DNA from: CAYXFD01 sp964464175
GTDB lineage: Bacteria > Cloacimonadota > Cloacimonadia > Cloacimonadales > JAJBBL01
Reading direction: 5' to 3'
NCBI GenBank assembly: GCA_964464175.1
Contig: CAYXFD010000015.1
Location: 8,423 to 72,422, forward strand
Length of the DNA stretch: 64,000 nt
Shown here piece by piece: positions 47,808 to 56,370 of the stretch. A model generated the notes under the pieces. It saw only the letters and a list, made by a program, of their open reading frames with translations, was not told where the DNA came from and did not search any database. Each line of letters starts with the position of its first letter. The first letter of the stretch is position 1. Made by a program: the position numbers and the translations under genes.

Positions 47808-49499
47808 ATGAAGAGGATACAATTCAGCAGTAACAAAGAGATAGATTCTCTGCTTAATAATGTAGTTCGTAAGATAGACAGCTTTGTCCAGAAGCAGCGT
47901 AATAAGATTGAACGCCTGACTAATATTGGTTTAGCCCTCTCCTCCGAAACAGATATTAACGATACCTTTGAGACCATTCTGGAGGGTGCCCTCGATTTCA
48001 CCTCCGCTGATGGAGCTACTCTCTACATTGTCTCGGCTGATAAACAGGAGCTGGAGTTCAAGTTGGTTTATAATCGTTCTCTTCTGGTAAGATTCGGGGG
48101 GAAATCAAAAAAGCCGGTTCCCTGGCCCAGTGTTAAGCTCTACCATAACGGTGATGAAAGAAATCTTAATACCATGGTAACCTACGTTTTTCATACAGGG
48201 AAAGCGTATGTTGTTGATGATGTATATGAACAGCGGGATTTTGACAATTCGGGAACACTCAAATACGATAAAGAGAACAATTACCGCTCCAAATCAATGA
48301 TCGGCGTTCCTCTCAAGAATAATGACGGCGATGTTCTGGGGGTTATTCAGCTTCTGAATGCTACCTCCTCCAACGGTAAGGTCGTCAGTTTCTCTGAGGA
48401 GCAGGTAGTTCTGCTCAAATCATTGGCATCTCAGGCTGCCATTGCTTTGACCAATAAGTCCTTGATTGCTGAGTTGGAAAGATTGCTGCACGATTTTGTC
48501 AAAACGATTGCCTATACACTTGACCAGAAATCCCGCTACTCGGGGAAACATATTTCACGGGTTGCCACATTAACAGAGATGCTCTCTAATAAAGTCCATG
48601 AATGCGAATGTGAAGCCTATAAAGATGTCTCCTTTTCAGAATCTCAGCTGGAAGAGATATCCATGTCGGGCTGGTTGCACGATATCGGGAAGATCGTAAC
48701 CCCTGAATACATCATGGACAAATCAACGAAACTGGAAAAGATCATAGATCTCATCGAGATTATCGAGCTTAGATTTGCCTTAGTAAAGACTGCTGTTGAA
48801 AAGAAGATCTTACATTTGCAGCTCGCCGGAAAAGCCCACAAAAAAATTGTTGAGTATGAAAAATTGTTGGCAGGATTTGATGACGATCTGGAATTTGTCA
48901 GGAAGCTCAATATCGGAGCTGAATTTGTTGAAGATTCGGCCATAGAGAGGTTGAAACGAATCCGGGATTTCAGATTTAACGACGGCGACAGGGATTATTA
49001 TCTGATCTCCGAGGAAGAGCATTTTTTACTTTCGGTCAGAAAAGGAACTCTGAGTCCTCAGGATTTGGTCATAATGCGGGAACATGTTGTCAAGACCGAC
49101 GAAATATTATCGCAGCTCTCCTTTCCGAAGAAGTTCGGGAATCTTCAGCTTTATGCTTCCTCCCATCACGAAAAAATCAACGGCAAGGGTTATCCCAAAG
49201 GTTTAAAGGGAGAAGAGCTTCCGGTCCAGGCAAGAATAATTGCCATCGCTGATATCTTTGAGGCAATAACTGCTGCCGACAGACCGTACCGGAAAGGTAA
49301 CAAACTATCAGCAGCCTTGAAGATCATGGCTTTTATGGTCAGAGATGGGGAACTTGATAATAATCTCTATACTCTTTTACTGGATTCGGGTCTTTATCTG
49401 GAATATGCAAATAAATATCTCAAAAAAGAGCAGATAGACGAAGTAGATATCGAGCAATTAAAAAGTATTGCCGCAATGATCAAGTTCGCTTCCAATTAA
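47808..49499 (+). CDS. GAF-HD-GYP cyclic-di-GMP phosphodiesterase
   Basis: A 563-residue cytoplasmic protein. A GAF domain (about 45-215, FTSADGATLYIVSADKQELEF and VIQLLNATSSNGKVVSFSEEQ) is followed by an HD-GYP domain (about 225-530). Metal and substrate residues are present: SGKHISRVA, WLHDIGK with His291-Asp292, HHEKINGKGYP with GYP at 461-463, and IADIFEAITAADRPYR. An insert of about 100 residues separates HDIGK from the later motifs. It should degrade c-di-GMP and diverges from the motor-like operon. Confidence 0.92.
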   Translation: MKRIQFSSNKEIDSLLNNVVRKIDSFVQKQRNKIERLTNIGLALSSETDINDTFETILEGALDFTSADGATLYIVSADKQELEFKLVYNRSLLVRFGGKSKKPVPWPSVKLYHNGDERNLNTMVTYVFHTGKAYVVDDVYEQRDFDNSGTLKYDKENNYRSKSMIGVPLKNNDGDVLGVIQLLNATSSNGKVVSFSEEQVVLLKSLASQAAIALTNKSLIAELERLLHDFVKTIAYTLDQKSRYSGKHISRVATLTEMLSNKVHECECEAYKDVSFSESQLEEISMSGWLHDIGKIVTPEYIMDKSTKLEKIIDLIEIIELRFALVKTAVEKKILHLQLAGKAHKKIVEYEKLLAGFDDDLEFVRKLNIGAEFVEDSAIERLKRIRDFRFNDGDRDYYLISEEEHFLLSVRKGTLSPQDLVIMREHVVKTDEILSQLSFPKKFGNLQLYASSHHEKINGKGYPKGLKGEELPVQARIIAIADIFEAITAADRPYRKGNKLSAALKIMAFMVRDGELDNNLYTLLLDSGLYLEYANKYLKKEQIDEVDIEQLKSIAAMIKFASN

Positions 49500-49710
49500 G
49501 CGAACAGTGAATTATTGCTTCACTAAATCCTGGAGAAACAGCCAAACAAGTTAGCAACATTGAGCTTTCTCCACTTCAGGATTTCCATCAGTTCCCTGCA
49601 TGATAAAATTGCTTCCTGATTTTTTCTCTTAAGAAACTATTGGATAAGGAGATAGGCTTTATCTGACCTTAAGAAAACAGTAATCCCGGAGGAAAAAAAC
49701 AAAAAGAAGG

Positions 49711-49739
49711 TTGACAAAAAAAGACCCTTTCTGAGTTTG
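49711..49739 (+). promoter_or_regulatory. Candidate promoter of the tRNA cluster
   Basis: TTGACA at 49711-49716, then 19 bases, then TTTG at 49736-49739 (TGAGTTTG), 21 bases before tRNA-Lys. No TATAAT-like box fits at 16-18 bases. The remaining sequence from 49500 to 49710 shows nothing else I can support. Confidence 0.4.
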
Positions 49740-49759
49740 ACGAAACAGATGAATCATGT

Positions 49760-49834
49760 GGGCCTGTAACTCAGCGGTAGAGTATCTGCCTTTTAAGCAG
49801 AGAGTCGATGATTCGAATTCATCCAGGCTCACCA
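49760..49834 (+). tRNA. tRNA-Lys (anticodon TTT)
   Basis: Acceptor stem GGGCCTG pairs with CAGGCTC with one G-U pair. The anticodon arm TCTGC-CTTTTAA-GCAGA gives anticodon TTT. The T-arm GATGATTCGAATTCATC is regular and the 3' CCA is encoded. The tRNA is 75 bases with CCA. It is first of three tandem tRNAs. Confidence 0.95.
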
Positions 49835-49841
49835 TTTTGAT

Positions 49842-49917
49842 GGCCCCTTCGTCTAGTGGCCTAGGACTCCAGATTTTCATTCTGGCAACAGGGGTTCGAT
49901 TCCCCTAGGGGTCACCA
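49842..49917 (+). tRNA. tRNA-Glu (anticodon TTC)
   Basis: Acceptor stem GGCCCCT pairs with AGGGGTC. The anticodon arm CCAGA-TTTTCAT-TCTGG gives TTC. T-stem AGGGG/CCCCT with loop TTCGATT; encoded CCA. It lies seven bases after tRNA-Lys. Confidence 0.95.
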
Positions 49918-49929
49918 AAATATTCATCT

Positions 49930-50005
49930 GACCCATTCGTCTAGTGGCCTAGGACTCCAGATTCTCAGTCTGGCAACAGGGGTTCGATTCCCCTATGGGT
50001 TACCA
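49930..50005 (+). tRNA. tRNA-Glu (anticodon CTC)
   Basis: Nearly identical body to the preceding tRNA-Glu, but with anticodon arm CCAGA-TTCTCAG-TCTGG (anticodon CTC) and a different acceptor stem, GACCCAT pairing with ATGGGTT and opening with a G-U pair. CCA is encoded. It is the last of the cluster. Confidence 0.94.
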
Positions 50006-50010
50006 ATTGC

Positions 50011-50042
50011 ATAGTCATTGCCGGACGGTAATGGCTATTTTT
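50011..50042 (+). terminator. Terminator of the tRNA cluster
   Basis: Twelve-base stem ATAGTCATTGCC / GGTAATGGCTAT with two G-U pairs and loop GGAC, followed by TTTTT ATT. It begins six bases after the CCA of the last tRNA. The 220 bases after it, up to the ABC gene, hold only that gene's leader. Confidence 0.9.
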
Positions 50043-50264
50043 ATTATAGAGTGTTCTGAGCCCGGAGTTGACGAAAGAATCATTTTGCTCGAGATAAATT
50101 TGTAATAAAATTTCTTCTCGATACGTTAGTCAGTTGTGATGAGTTACGAAAACCGGTAATTGAAAAGAGACAGGTCTCTTCGATAGTATCCGGAGATAAT
50201 GGAATAATGATTGTATCTCACAAAACAAGCTTTCAACTAAAACTATTAAGGTTAAGGAGCCAAT

Positions 50265-51242
50265 ATGATTCGAATTGATAATTTGACCAAGTATTATGGT
50301 TCTGTCAGAGCAGTCAACAGAATCAGCTTTCAAGTCGGTGAGGGTGAGATTCTCGGTTTTCTCGGCCCTAACGGTGCCGGTAAATCGACAACCCTGAAGA
50401 TCCTCACCTGCTTTCTGACCCCAACAGAGGGTAATATCTTCATCGATCAGTATAATATCTATGAGAACTCCACCAAGATCCGGGAACTGATCGGTTATCT
50501 TCCTGAAAACAATCCCCTTTATCTCGATATGACAGTCTATGATTATCTCCGTTTTATCGGTGAATTACGGGGTCTGAGCCAGACGGTTTTTAACAGGAAT
50601 CTGCGTAATGTTATTGATAAGTGCGGGCTTACCGGAGTTGTCTCGAAACCGATTCATACTTTATCCAAAGGTTACAGGCAGAGAGTCGGGATCGCCCAGG
50701 CAATTCTCCATGACCCCAAGATCCTGATCCTTGACGAACCAACAGCGGGACTTGATCCCAATCAGATAATGGAGATCAGGGACTTGATAAAGGAATTAGG
50801 CAAGGAAAAGACCCTGATCCTTTCCAGCCATATCCTGCAAGAGGTTCAGGCTGTCTGTAACCGCATAATCATTATCAATAAAGGTGATATTGTCGCCGAC
50901 GGGACAATAGATGAATTGCAGTCAGCTCTTCAGGGTAAAACGAGGTTAAATCTGGAAGTAATAGCTGAGGGTTTTGAACCGGAGGAGCTGAAAAGCAGCA
51001 TTCCCAAACTGGATATCCTCAGTATCTCTGCTAATCCTTATCTGAAAAAGAGAGACGATATAGAGAAGGAACAACCCGATAACCTTTATCTTGTTGTTGA
51101 ATATAACTCTGAGGAAGATTTACGGGAGGTTATCTTCAATTACTTCAAAAACCATAACTGGACAATCCTGGAAATGCATAGAGAATTTATGAGTCTGGAA
51201 GACTTGTTCAGAACACTCACAATCGAAAGAGGAGTAGCCTGA
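50265..51242 (+). CDS. ABC transporter ATPase, Gld-type
   Basis: A 325-residue ATP-binding subunit. Walker A GPNGAGKST, the Q-loop region YLPENNPLY, signature LSKGYRQRVGIAQ and Walker B ILILDEPTAGLDP are intact; a C-terminal extension of about 100 residues follows. AAGGAG precedes the ATG. The order ATPase-permease-GldG-like matches the gliding-associated GldA/GldF/GldG system of Bacteroidota, also common in non-gliding bacteria. Confidence 0.92.
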   Translation: MIRIDNLTKYYGSVRAVNRISFQVGEGEILGFLGPNGAGKSTTLKILTCFLTPTEGNIFIDQYNIYENSTKIRELIGYLPENNPLYLDMTVYDYLRFIGELRGLSQTVFNRNLRNVIDKCGLTGVVSKPIHTLSKGYRQRVGIAQAILHDPKILILDEPTAGLDPNQIMEIRDLIKELGKEKTLILSSHILQEVQAVCNRIIIINKGDIVADGTIDELQSALQGKTRLNLEVIAEGFEPEELKSSIPKLDILSISANPYLKKRDDIEKEQPDNLYLVVEYNSEEDLREVIFNYFKNHNWTILEMHREFMSLEDLFRTLTIERGVA

Positions 51243-51958
51243 TGAAGAACAAAACAGCTATACTCATCGCCCATGAATTAAAAAACTATTTTCATTCCGC
51301 AACAGCCTACGTCGTTCTGGTTGTTTTTCTCTTAATAACCGGATGGTTTTTTGCCAGCCCCTTGTTTCTCGTCGGACAAGCTGAATTAAGATCTCTCTTC
51401 AGCACCATACCCTGGATATTCCTGCTCTTTATCCCGGCAATAACAATGGGCAGCATAACAAAAGAGAAAACCTCCGGAACCCTGGAAACTCTGGCAACTC
51501 TCCCTTTGAAGGAGAGCCAGATCGTAATGGGTAAATACTGGGCAGCAGTTCTGCTGACCTTAACCGGAATTATTTTTACCCTCGTTCATCTGGTAACGAT
51601 CGTTCTTTTGGGTTCCAATATAGATTACGGAGCCATTTTTTGCGGTTATCTCGGTCTGGTTATGATCGGAGCAGTTTACTCGGCAATAGGGATTTTTACT
51701 TCATCACTGACCAGTAATCAGATCGTAGCCTTCATCGTCAGTTTCCTGTTCATCTTTTTCTTTGTCATAGCCGAATTTATTCTCATTTTCCTCCCTGGTC
51801 CGCTCGTTGAAGTTTTTCAATATCTCAGCATTGGCTATCATTTCTCGAATATCTCCCGCGGGGTCATTGATACCAGAAACGTCATCTATTTTCTGAGTTT
51901 GATAATCCTCTTCCTGCGGCTGGCGGTGGTAACCCTGGAATCGAGAAAGTGGAAATAG
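51242..51958 (+). CDS. ABC transporter permease, GldF-like
   Basis: A 238-residue ABC-2 type permease with six hydrophobic helices. The segment ITMGSITKEKTSGTLETLATLPLKESQIVMGKYWAA is the typical ABC-2 coupling loop. Its ATG shares one base with the stop of the ATPase gene. It is likely the membrane partner of the preceding ATPase. Confidence 0.9.
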   Translation: MKNKTAILIAHELKNYFHSATAYVVLVVFLLITGWFFASPLFLVGQAELRSLFSTIPWIFLLFIPAITMGSITKEKTSGTLETLATLPLKESQIVMGKYWAAVLLTLTGIIFTLVHLVTIVLLGSNIDYGAIFCGYLGLVMIGAVYSAIGIFTSSLTSNQIVAFIVSFLFIFFFVIAEFILIFLPGPLVEVFQYLSIGYHFSNISRGVIDTRNVIYFLSLIILFLRLAVVTLESRKWK

Positions 51959-51968
51959 GGGGCAAGTC

Positions 51969-53636
51969 ATGAAGAAAAATCAAACCTCAACCAATGGAAA
52001 TGATCTCAGGAAAAACAAGAACAGAAGGATTCATCACAAGGGAGTAATCTTTAACATTGCCGTCATTCTCGGTATTCTGATTGTCGTTAATCTGATCTCG
52101 ATCAATGTCTTTGCCCGTCTTGACCTTTCCCGCGGCAAGATCTACTCTCTTTCCCGCTCCAGCAAAGAGACCGTCAGAGAATTACCGGACAGACTATTGA
52201 TCAAAGCTTTCTTCACCCAAAACCTTCCTGCTCAGCTGGCTGATGCTCACCGCTATACCAGAGACATGCTCGCCGAATATCAAGCCTATTCCAGAGGAAG
52301 GATCCGTTTCGAGTTTGTCGATCCGAGTGACGAAGAACAACTCCGCCAGGAAGCCCAGAAAAATCAGATCATGCCGGTTTCCATGAGAGTAGTGGAAGAT
52401 GACAAGCTCGAGATCAGAGAAATATACATGGGGCTGGTATTCTTCTACCGGGGAGAGACAGAATCTATCCCCTTCATTCAGGATACAAGAGGACTGGAAT
52501 ATGATATTACCAGCACAATTAAGAAGATAACGGACATCGGGAGAAAGAGTGTCGGCTTCTTCAAGTCAGAGGAGGAAATGCCTCCGGTAATGCCGGGCAG
52601 GCAGCAGCCTCAGACAAGATACGAAAGATTTACGCAGATGATCTCCGATCACTATGACCTTGAGACCATAGATCTGATGTCTCCCGTTGAACCTCATATT
52701 AAGACAGTAGTACTGGGAGGAGTCACTGACTCTCTGCATATAGAACAGCTATACAATCTCGATCAGTTCATCATCAGAGGAGGCAAAGCCCTGATCTTTC
52801 AGCAAAGGGTAAAGGCAGACCTGCAAAACATCTCTGCCGCTCCGATCAAATCTAATCTCTTTCCTCTTCTGGAACATTACGGGATAAGGATGAGAGAAAA
52901 TCTGGTAACCGATGCCAATGCCGGTCAGATCCAGGTGCAAAGACAGCAGGGGATCTTCAGTTTCGCTACCCCCGTCAACTACCCCCCCTTCCCGGTAATC
53001 AATAATGTCAATAAGGATAATCTCATCACCAAAAATCTCGAGAATATCCAGCTTGTCTTCGTCTCGGAACTTGCCATCCCGGAAGAGCAAGATAACCCGG
53101 CAGTTACCCCTCTCTTGAGAACTTCCGATTTTTCAGGAGAGATTTCAGCTCCCTCGTTTGATATCTCATTCGAAAAATACATGCAGCAGCGGGATTTGCG
53201 CCGTATCTTAACTGCACCGGCAAAAACTGTCGGAGCCCTCTATGAGGGAGTCTTTGAAAGCTTTTATCTCGATATGTTCCCTGAGGAGACCGATCCTCTG
53301 TCCGAAGATTTCCATTACCGGACAACTGATGCCGGAATCATTCTGGTCGCTGATTCCGATTTCATCAAAGACGGTGCCGGTGCCGGCGCTAATGCCAATA
53401 TGGACTTCGTTCTCAACTCCATCGACTATCTGATGGGAGACACCGCTCTGATCGAGATCAGAGCGAGAGAGACTGTTTTCAGACCCTTAAGAGAACTGAG
53501 CAGTACTCACCGCAAATTTGTCCGCTGGACAAATATCCTGCTCCCCTCCTTTCTGCTGCTGGTATTCGGATTGGTCTATTACCGCAAACAGATCCGGAAA
53601 AGAAAACTGATCAGAAAGATCTATGAGCAGGAATGA
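51969..53636 (+). CDS. GldG-like ABC-associated protein
   Basis: A 555-residue protein with one helix near the N-terminus (about 28-48, FNIAVILGILIVVNLISI), a large periplasmic region that starts RLDLSRGKIYSLSRSSKETVREL (the typical GldG/DUF7088 opening) and a C-terminal helix (LLPSFLLLVFGLVYY) with a basic tail. The ABC-type auxiliary domain GLEYDITSTIKKI is visible. Its role in export or envelope maintenance is unknown. It is ten bases after the permease gene. Confidence 0.87.
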   Translation: MKKNQTSTNGNDLRKNKNRRIHHKGVIFNIAVILGILIVVNLISINVFARLDLSRGKIYSLSRSSKETVRELPDRLLIKAFFTQNLPAQLADAHRYTRDMLAEYQAYSRGRIRFEFVDPSDEEQLRQEAQKNQIMPVSMRVVEDDKLEIREIYMGLVFFYRGETESIPFIQDTRGLEYDITSTIKKITDIGRKSVGFFKSEEEMPPVMPGRQQPQTRYERFTQMISDHYDLETIDLMSPVEPHIKTVVLGGVTDSLHIEQLYNLDQFIIRGGKALIFQQRVKADLQNISAAPIKSNLFPLLEHYGIRMRENLVTDANAGQIQVQRQQGIFSFATPVNYPPFPVINNVNKDNLITKNLENIQLVFVSELAIPEEQDNPAVTPLLRTSDFSGEISAPSFDISFEKYMQQRDLRRILTAPAKTVGALYEGVFESFYLDMFPEETDPLSEDFHYRTTDAGIILVADSDFIKDGAGAGANANMDFVLNSIDYLMGDTALIEIRARETVFRPLRELSSTHRKFVRWTNILLPSFLLLVFGLVYYRKQIRKRKLIRKIYEQE

Positions 53637-53707
53637 TGAAAGCGAATCATCAAGTAAGAAATTAAGAATAACGAAGAGAGAAACTGAATTGAAGGAGTAT
53701 AGAAATC

Positions 53708-54625
53708 ATGAGTAAGAATAATAGAATCCTTATCCTGCTGCTGGCAGTTCTCACAGCCCTGTTTTTTATTGTCAGGCATTCAACGGATCACACAGAGAAA
53801 CGGGCCCGGCTGTTTGATTTCAACCATAATGATTTAACTGCCGTCGAGATGATAACGGCAAGAGATACTCTCAGGATCTCCCGTCAGGATTTTACCTGGG
53901 TCATTGAATATCCTTTCTATTTCGATGTTAACCAGTCACGCCTGGATAGTTTCTTCGACCAGGTTCTGCCGGTAGAAAAATCCAGTATTCCGGTGGCTTT
54001 TTCCGAGGACTCTTTCCCGAAATATCAGGTAACCGAAGAGAATGGAACTGTTCTAAACCTCTACGATACCAATGACCGGCTTATTGACTCTGTTATTATC
54101 GGGAGGAGCGGTCGCTTTGCCTATGCCCGCCGCCCTGAGATTAATGAGGTCTATCAACTGACTGAAAACATCTCTTTCACGGTCAATCCCGGGTTAAATC
54201 AGTGGCGCTCTAATATCATCGTCTCAATTCCCCGAAGTCAGATAAAAAGCTTAGAAGTAAAATATGAACTAAATAATTACACCCTGACTGCCACCGACAC
54301 CCTCTGGCTTTTTACCGACAACGAAAACAGCTTCTCAGTCGCAGAGAATACTAATGCCATGAGCAGATTATTGTCAAAGATCGAAAGAATGAACTCTTTC
54401 GCCTTCAAGGATTTTGCCTCCGAAGAATACGAGAATCTGCTGCAAGATCCTCAGCTTATTCTTAATATAAGGACATTTGACGACTCTGTTCTCTCCCTGG
54501 CTTTCGCCTATCTCGAGGATGAGGAAAACTTCATCGTCCGGAGAGATGAGATGATCGACCATCTCTTTGTCATTGATCCCGAAACAGTTGACCTCTTTAC
54601 CAAAGACCCGCAGCATTTCCGGTGA
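53708..54625 (+). CDS. DUF4340 domain protein
   Basis: A 305-residue protein with an N-terminal helix (ILILLLAVLTALFFIV) and a periplasmic beta-rich region with two repeated units (LTAVEMITARDTLRISRQDFTWVI; then IKSLEVKYELNNYTLTATDTLWLF), as in DUF4340 proteins. These are very often encoded next to GldG-like genes, as here. Function unknown. Confidence 0.83.
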   Translation: MSKNNRILILLLAVLTALFFIVRHSTDHTEKRARLFDFNHNDLTAVEMITARDTLRISRQDFTWVIEYPFYFDVNQSRLDSFFDQVLPVEKSSIPVAFSEDSFPKYQVTEENGTVLNLYDTNDRLIDSVIIGRSGRFAYARRPEINEVYQLTENISFTVNPGLNQWRSNIIVSIPRSQIKSLEVKYELNNYTLTATDTLWLFTDNENSFSVAENTNAMSRLLSKIERMNSFAFKDFASEEYENLLQDPQLILNIRTFDDSVLSLAFAYLEDEENFIVRRDEMIDHLFVIDPETVDLFTKDPQHFR

Positions 54626-54648
54626 GCTATTATAAGATCGTGACCCAG

Positions 54649-54693
54649 GAGACTGTTCTTTTGGCTGGCAGGCGGATTTAGAAAAACAGTCTC
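54649..54693. repeat. Inverted repeat between DUF4340 and DUF4159 genes
   Basis: GAGACTGTT (54649-54657) and AACAGTCTC (54685-54693) are perfect nine-base arms with a 27-base loop. No T-run follows, so it is not a standard terminator; it may stabilise or process the mRNA. Confidence 0.35.
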
Positions 54694-54763
54694 TAACCCG
54701 GTTACCTGCTGTTTGATTATTGATTTCTTGACAAAATGAAGAGAGGGAGTTGTTTATCAGTTT

Positions 54764-55447
54764 ATGAAATTACTTGAACTTTTACGAAAAAAAACAGTGT
54801 TCTTGCTTGCTTTGACCGGCATGGTTTTCTTCCTAAGCAGAGCCTTTTCTCTGGTTGACTCACCCCAGCTTGCCAGACTCCATTATGACGGTGGAGGAGA
54901 CTGGTATAACGACCCCGACGCTCTCCCCAATCTGGTCAGCTTTGTAAATGCAGAACTTAAAACAAACTTCTCTCCGGTCCAGGCAGTAGTCAGACTCTCG
55001 GAAGCGAGTCTTTTCGATTTCCCCTTCCTCTACCTGACCGGTCACGGCAATATAAGTTTCTCCGAACGGGACATCCGCAATCTGAGAGACTATCTGCTGA
55101 AGGGGGGATTCCTCTATGCTGATGATGATTACGGGATGGATGAAGCTTTCCGGCGGGAAATCAGAAAGGTCTTTCCCGACAGGGAAATGACTGAGTTGCC
55201 GGCAGATCATCCGCTCTTTCATTGCTATTTCCCCTTTCCCCGGGGCATTCCCAAGATACACGAACACGACGGAAAGAGACCTCAGGCTTTCGGGATTTTC
55301 GATGATACAGGGAGATTGCTGGTCTTATATACCTATGAAACCAATGTCAGCGACGGCTGGTCCGATGCCCATGACAACCCTCCGGATGTAGCCGAAGAAG
55401 CCTTCCGGATGGGAACGAACTTGCTTTACTTCCTTTTTACTCACTGA
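54764..55447 (+). CDS. DUF4159 domain protein
   Basis: A 227-residue exported or anchored protein. An N-terminal helix (VFLLALTGMVFFLSRAFS) is followed by the DUF4159 core: ARLHYDGGGDWYND, FPFLYLTGHGNISFSE and LRDYLLKGGFLYADDDYG, ending in a conserved GWSDAHDN. The fold resembles a class I glutamine amidotransferase-like domain, but the catalytic Cys is not obvious. It extends the Gld-type cluster. TTGACA at 54728-54733 hints at its own promoter. Confidence 0.82.
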   Translation: MKLLELLRKKTVFLLALTGMVFFLSRAFSLVDSPQLARLHYDGGGDWYNDPDALPNLVSFVNAELKTNFSPVQAVVRLSEASLFDFPFLYLTGHGNISFSERDIRNLRDYLLKGGFLYADDDYGMDEAFRREIRKVFPDREMTELPADHPLFHCYFPFPRGIPKIHEHDGKRPQAFGIFDDTGRLLVLYTYETNVSDGWSDAHDNPPDVAEEAFRMGTNLLYFLFTH

Positions 55448-55461
55448 GCCGGGAGTAAATC

Positions 55462-56196
55462 TTGCGAGTCTATATAGTCTCTGACTTTCATCTCTCTTTT
55501 TCAGCGAAAAATCCTGCCGAAGAAAAGAGGAACAGCGATGTCACCGCCTTTCTCGGAACTCTTGCCGGAAAAGCCGATATCCTGATCTTAGCCGGAGATA
55601 TCTTCGACCTCTGGTACGACTGGCAGAACACCATTATCAAAGGCTACTTTCCGGTTCTGAAAAAACTTGCCGATCTCTCTGAAAGCGGTTGCCGTTTGAT
55701 CTTCATTGCCGGTAATCACGATTTCTGGTTCGGTAATTTCCTCACCTCATATCTGAACTGTGAGATTTATCCCGAACACTTTTCCGAAGTGATCGACAAC
55801 AAGCGGGTCTTTATCGCCCACGGAGATGAACATACAGCCAACGATATCCGCTATCATATCTTCCGCTCAGTACTCCGGCACCCCATTGTCCGCTTCCTCT
55901 TTGCCTCTCTCCACCCTGAAATTGCTCTCCGCCTGGGAAGACTGATCTCCCGGACAAGCAGGAAAACGAGCCCGGAGCAGAAAAGAAAGAACCCTTCTAA
56001 CCGCTCTTCCGGTCTTGACCGGGCTGCCCGAGAACTTGCCGGCTCTCACGACCTGATTGTTTTCGGACATTCCCATAAACCGGTCAAGATGCCGTTCGGC
56101 AATGCACTCTATGTCAACACCGGAGACTGGTTAACTCACAGATCTTACCTGCTGATGAATGATGGAGAGGTTGAACTCCTTTATTATCAGGACTGA
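55462..56196 (+). CDS. lpxH: LpxH-like UDP-2,3-diacylglucosamine hydrolase
   Basis: Calcineurin-type metallophosphoesterase of 244 residues, the likely lipid A enzyme that removes UMP. Metal motifs: SDFHLSF (Asp8, His10), AGDIFDLWYDW, GNHDFWFG, AHGDEH and FGHSHKP. The start is TTG 55462 with GGGAG six bases upstream. YbbF/LpxH-like members from FCB bacteria vary, so the exact substrate is inferred. It fits with the LPS genes at 17-21 kb. Confidence 0.85.
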   Translation: MRVYIVSDFHLSFSAKNPAEEKRNSDVTAFLGTLAGKADILILAGDIFDLWYDWQNTIIKGYFPVLKKLADLSESGCRLIFIAGNHDFWFGNFLTSYLNCEIYPEHFSEVIDNKRVFIAHGDEHTANDIRYHIFRSVLRHPIVRFLFASLHPEIALRLGRLISRTSRKTSPEQKRKNPSNRSSGLDRAARELAGSHDLIVFGHSHKPVKMPFGNALYVNTGDWLTHRSYLLMNDGEVELLYYQD

Positions 56197-56314
56197 TAAG
56201 TAATTCCGTTTTCCGGTCGGATAAAACTAACATCTTGGCTTGACTAATTCCTTATCCTGAAATATTTTGCCTCTGAGAGTCAAGAAACTTTACCTGACAA
56301 TTTTTACCTGATCA

Positions 56315-56334
56315 TTCATGATAGTGATCATGAA
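56315..56334. promoter_or_regulatory. Perfect inverted repeat upstream of the HU gene
   Basis: TTCATGAT-AGTG-ATCATGAA, eight-base arms, 36 bases before the HU start codon. Its symmetry and position suggest an operator for a dimeric regulator. A run of seven A residues follows on the plus strand, so it could also be a weak minus-side hairpin. Confidence 0.4.
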
Positions 56335-56370
56335 AAAAATACTGACAAAGAAATAAATCTTGGAGGAAAA

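Noticed and set aside
49659..49880. Minus-strand open frame across tRNA-Lys
   Set aside because: It runs through the tRNA genes and has no features of a real gene.
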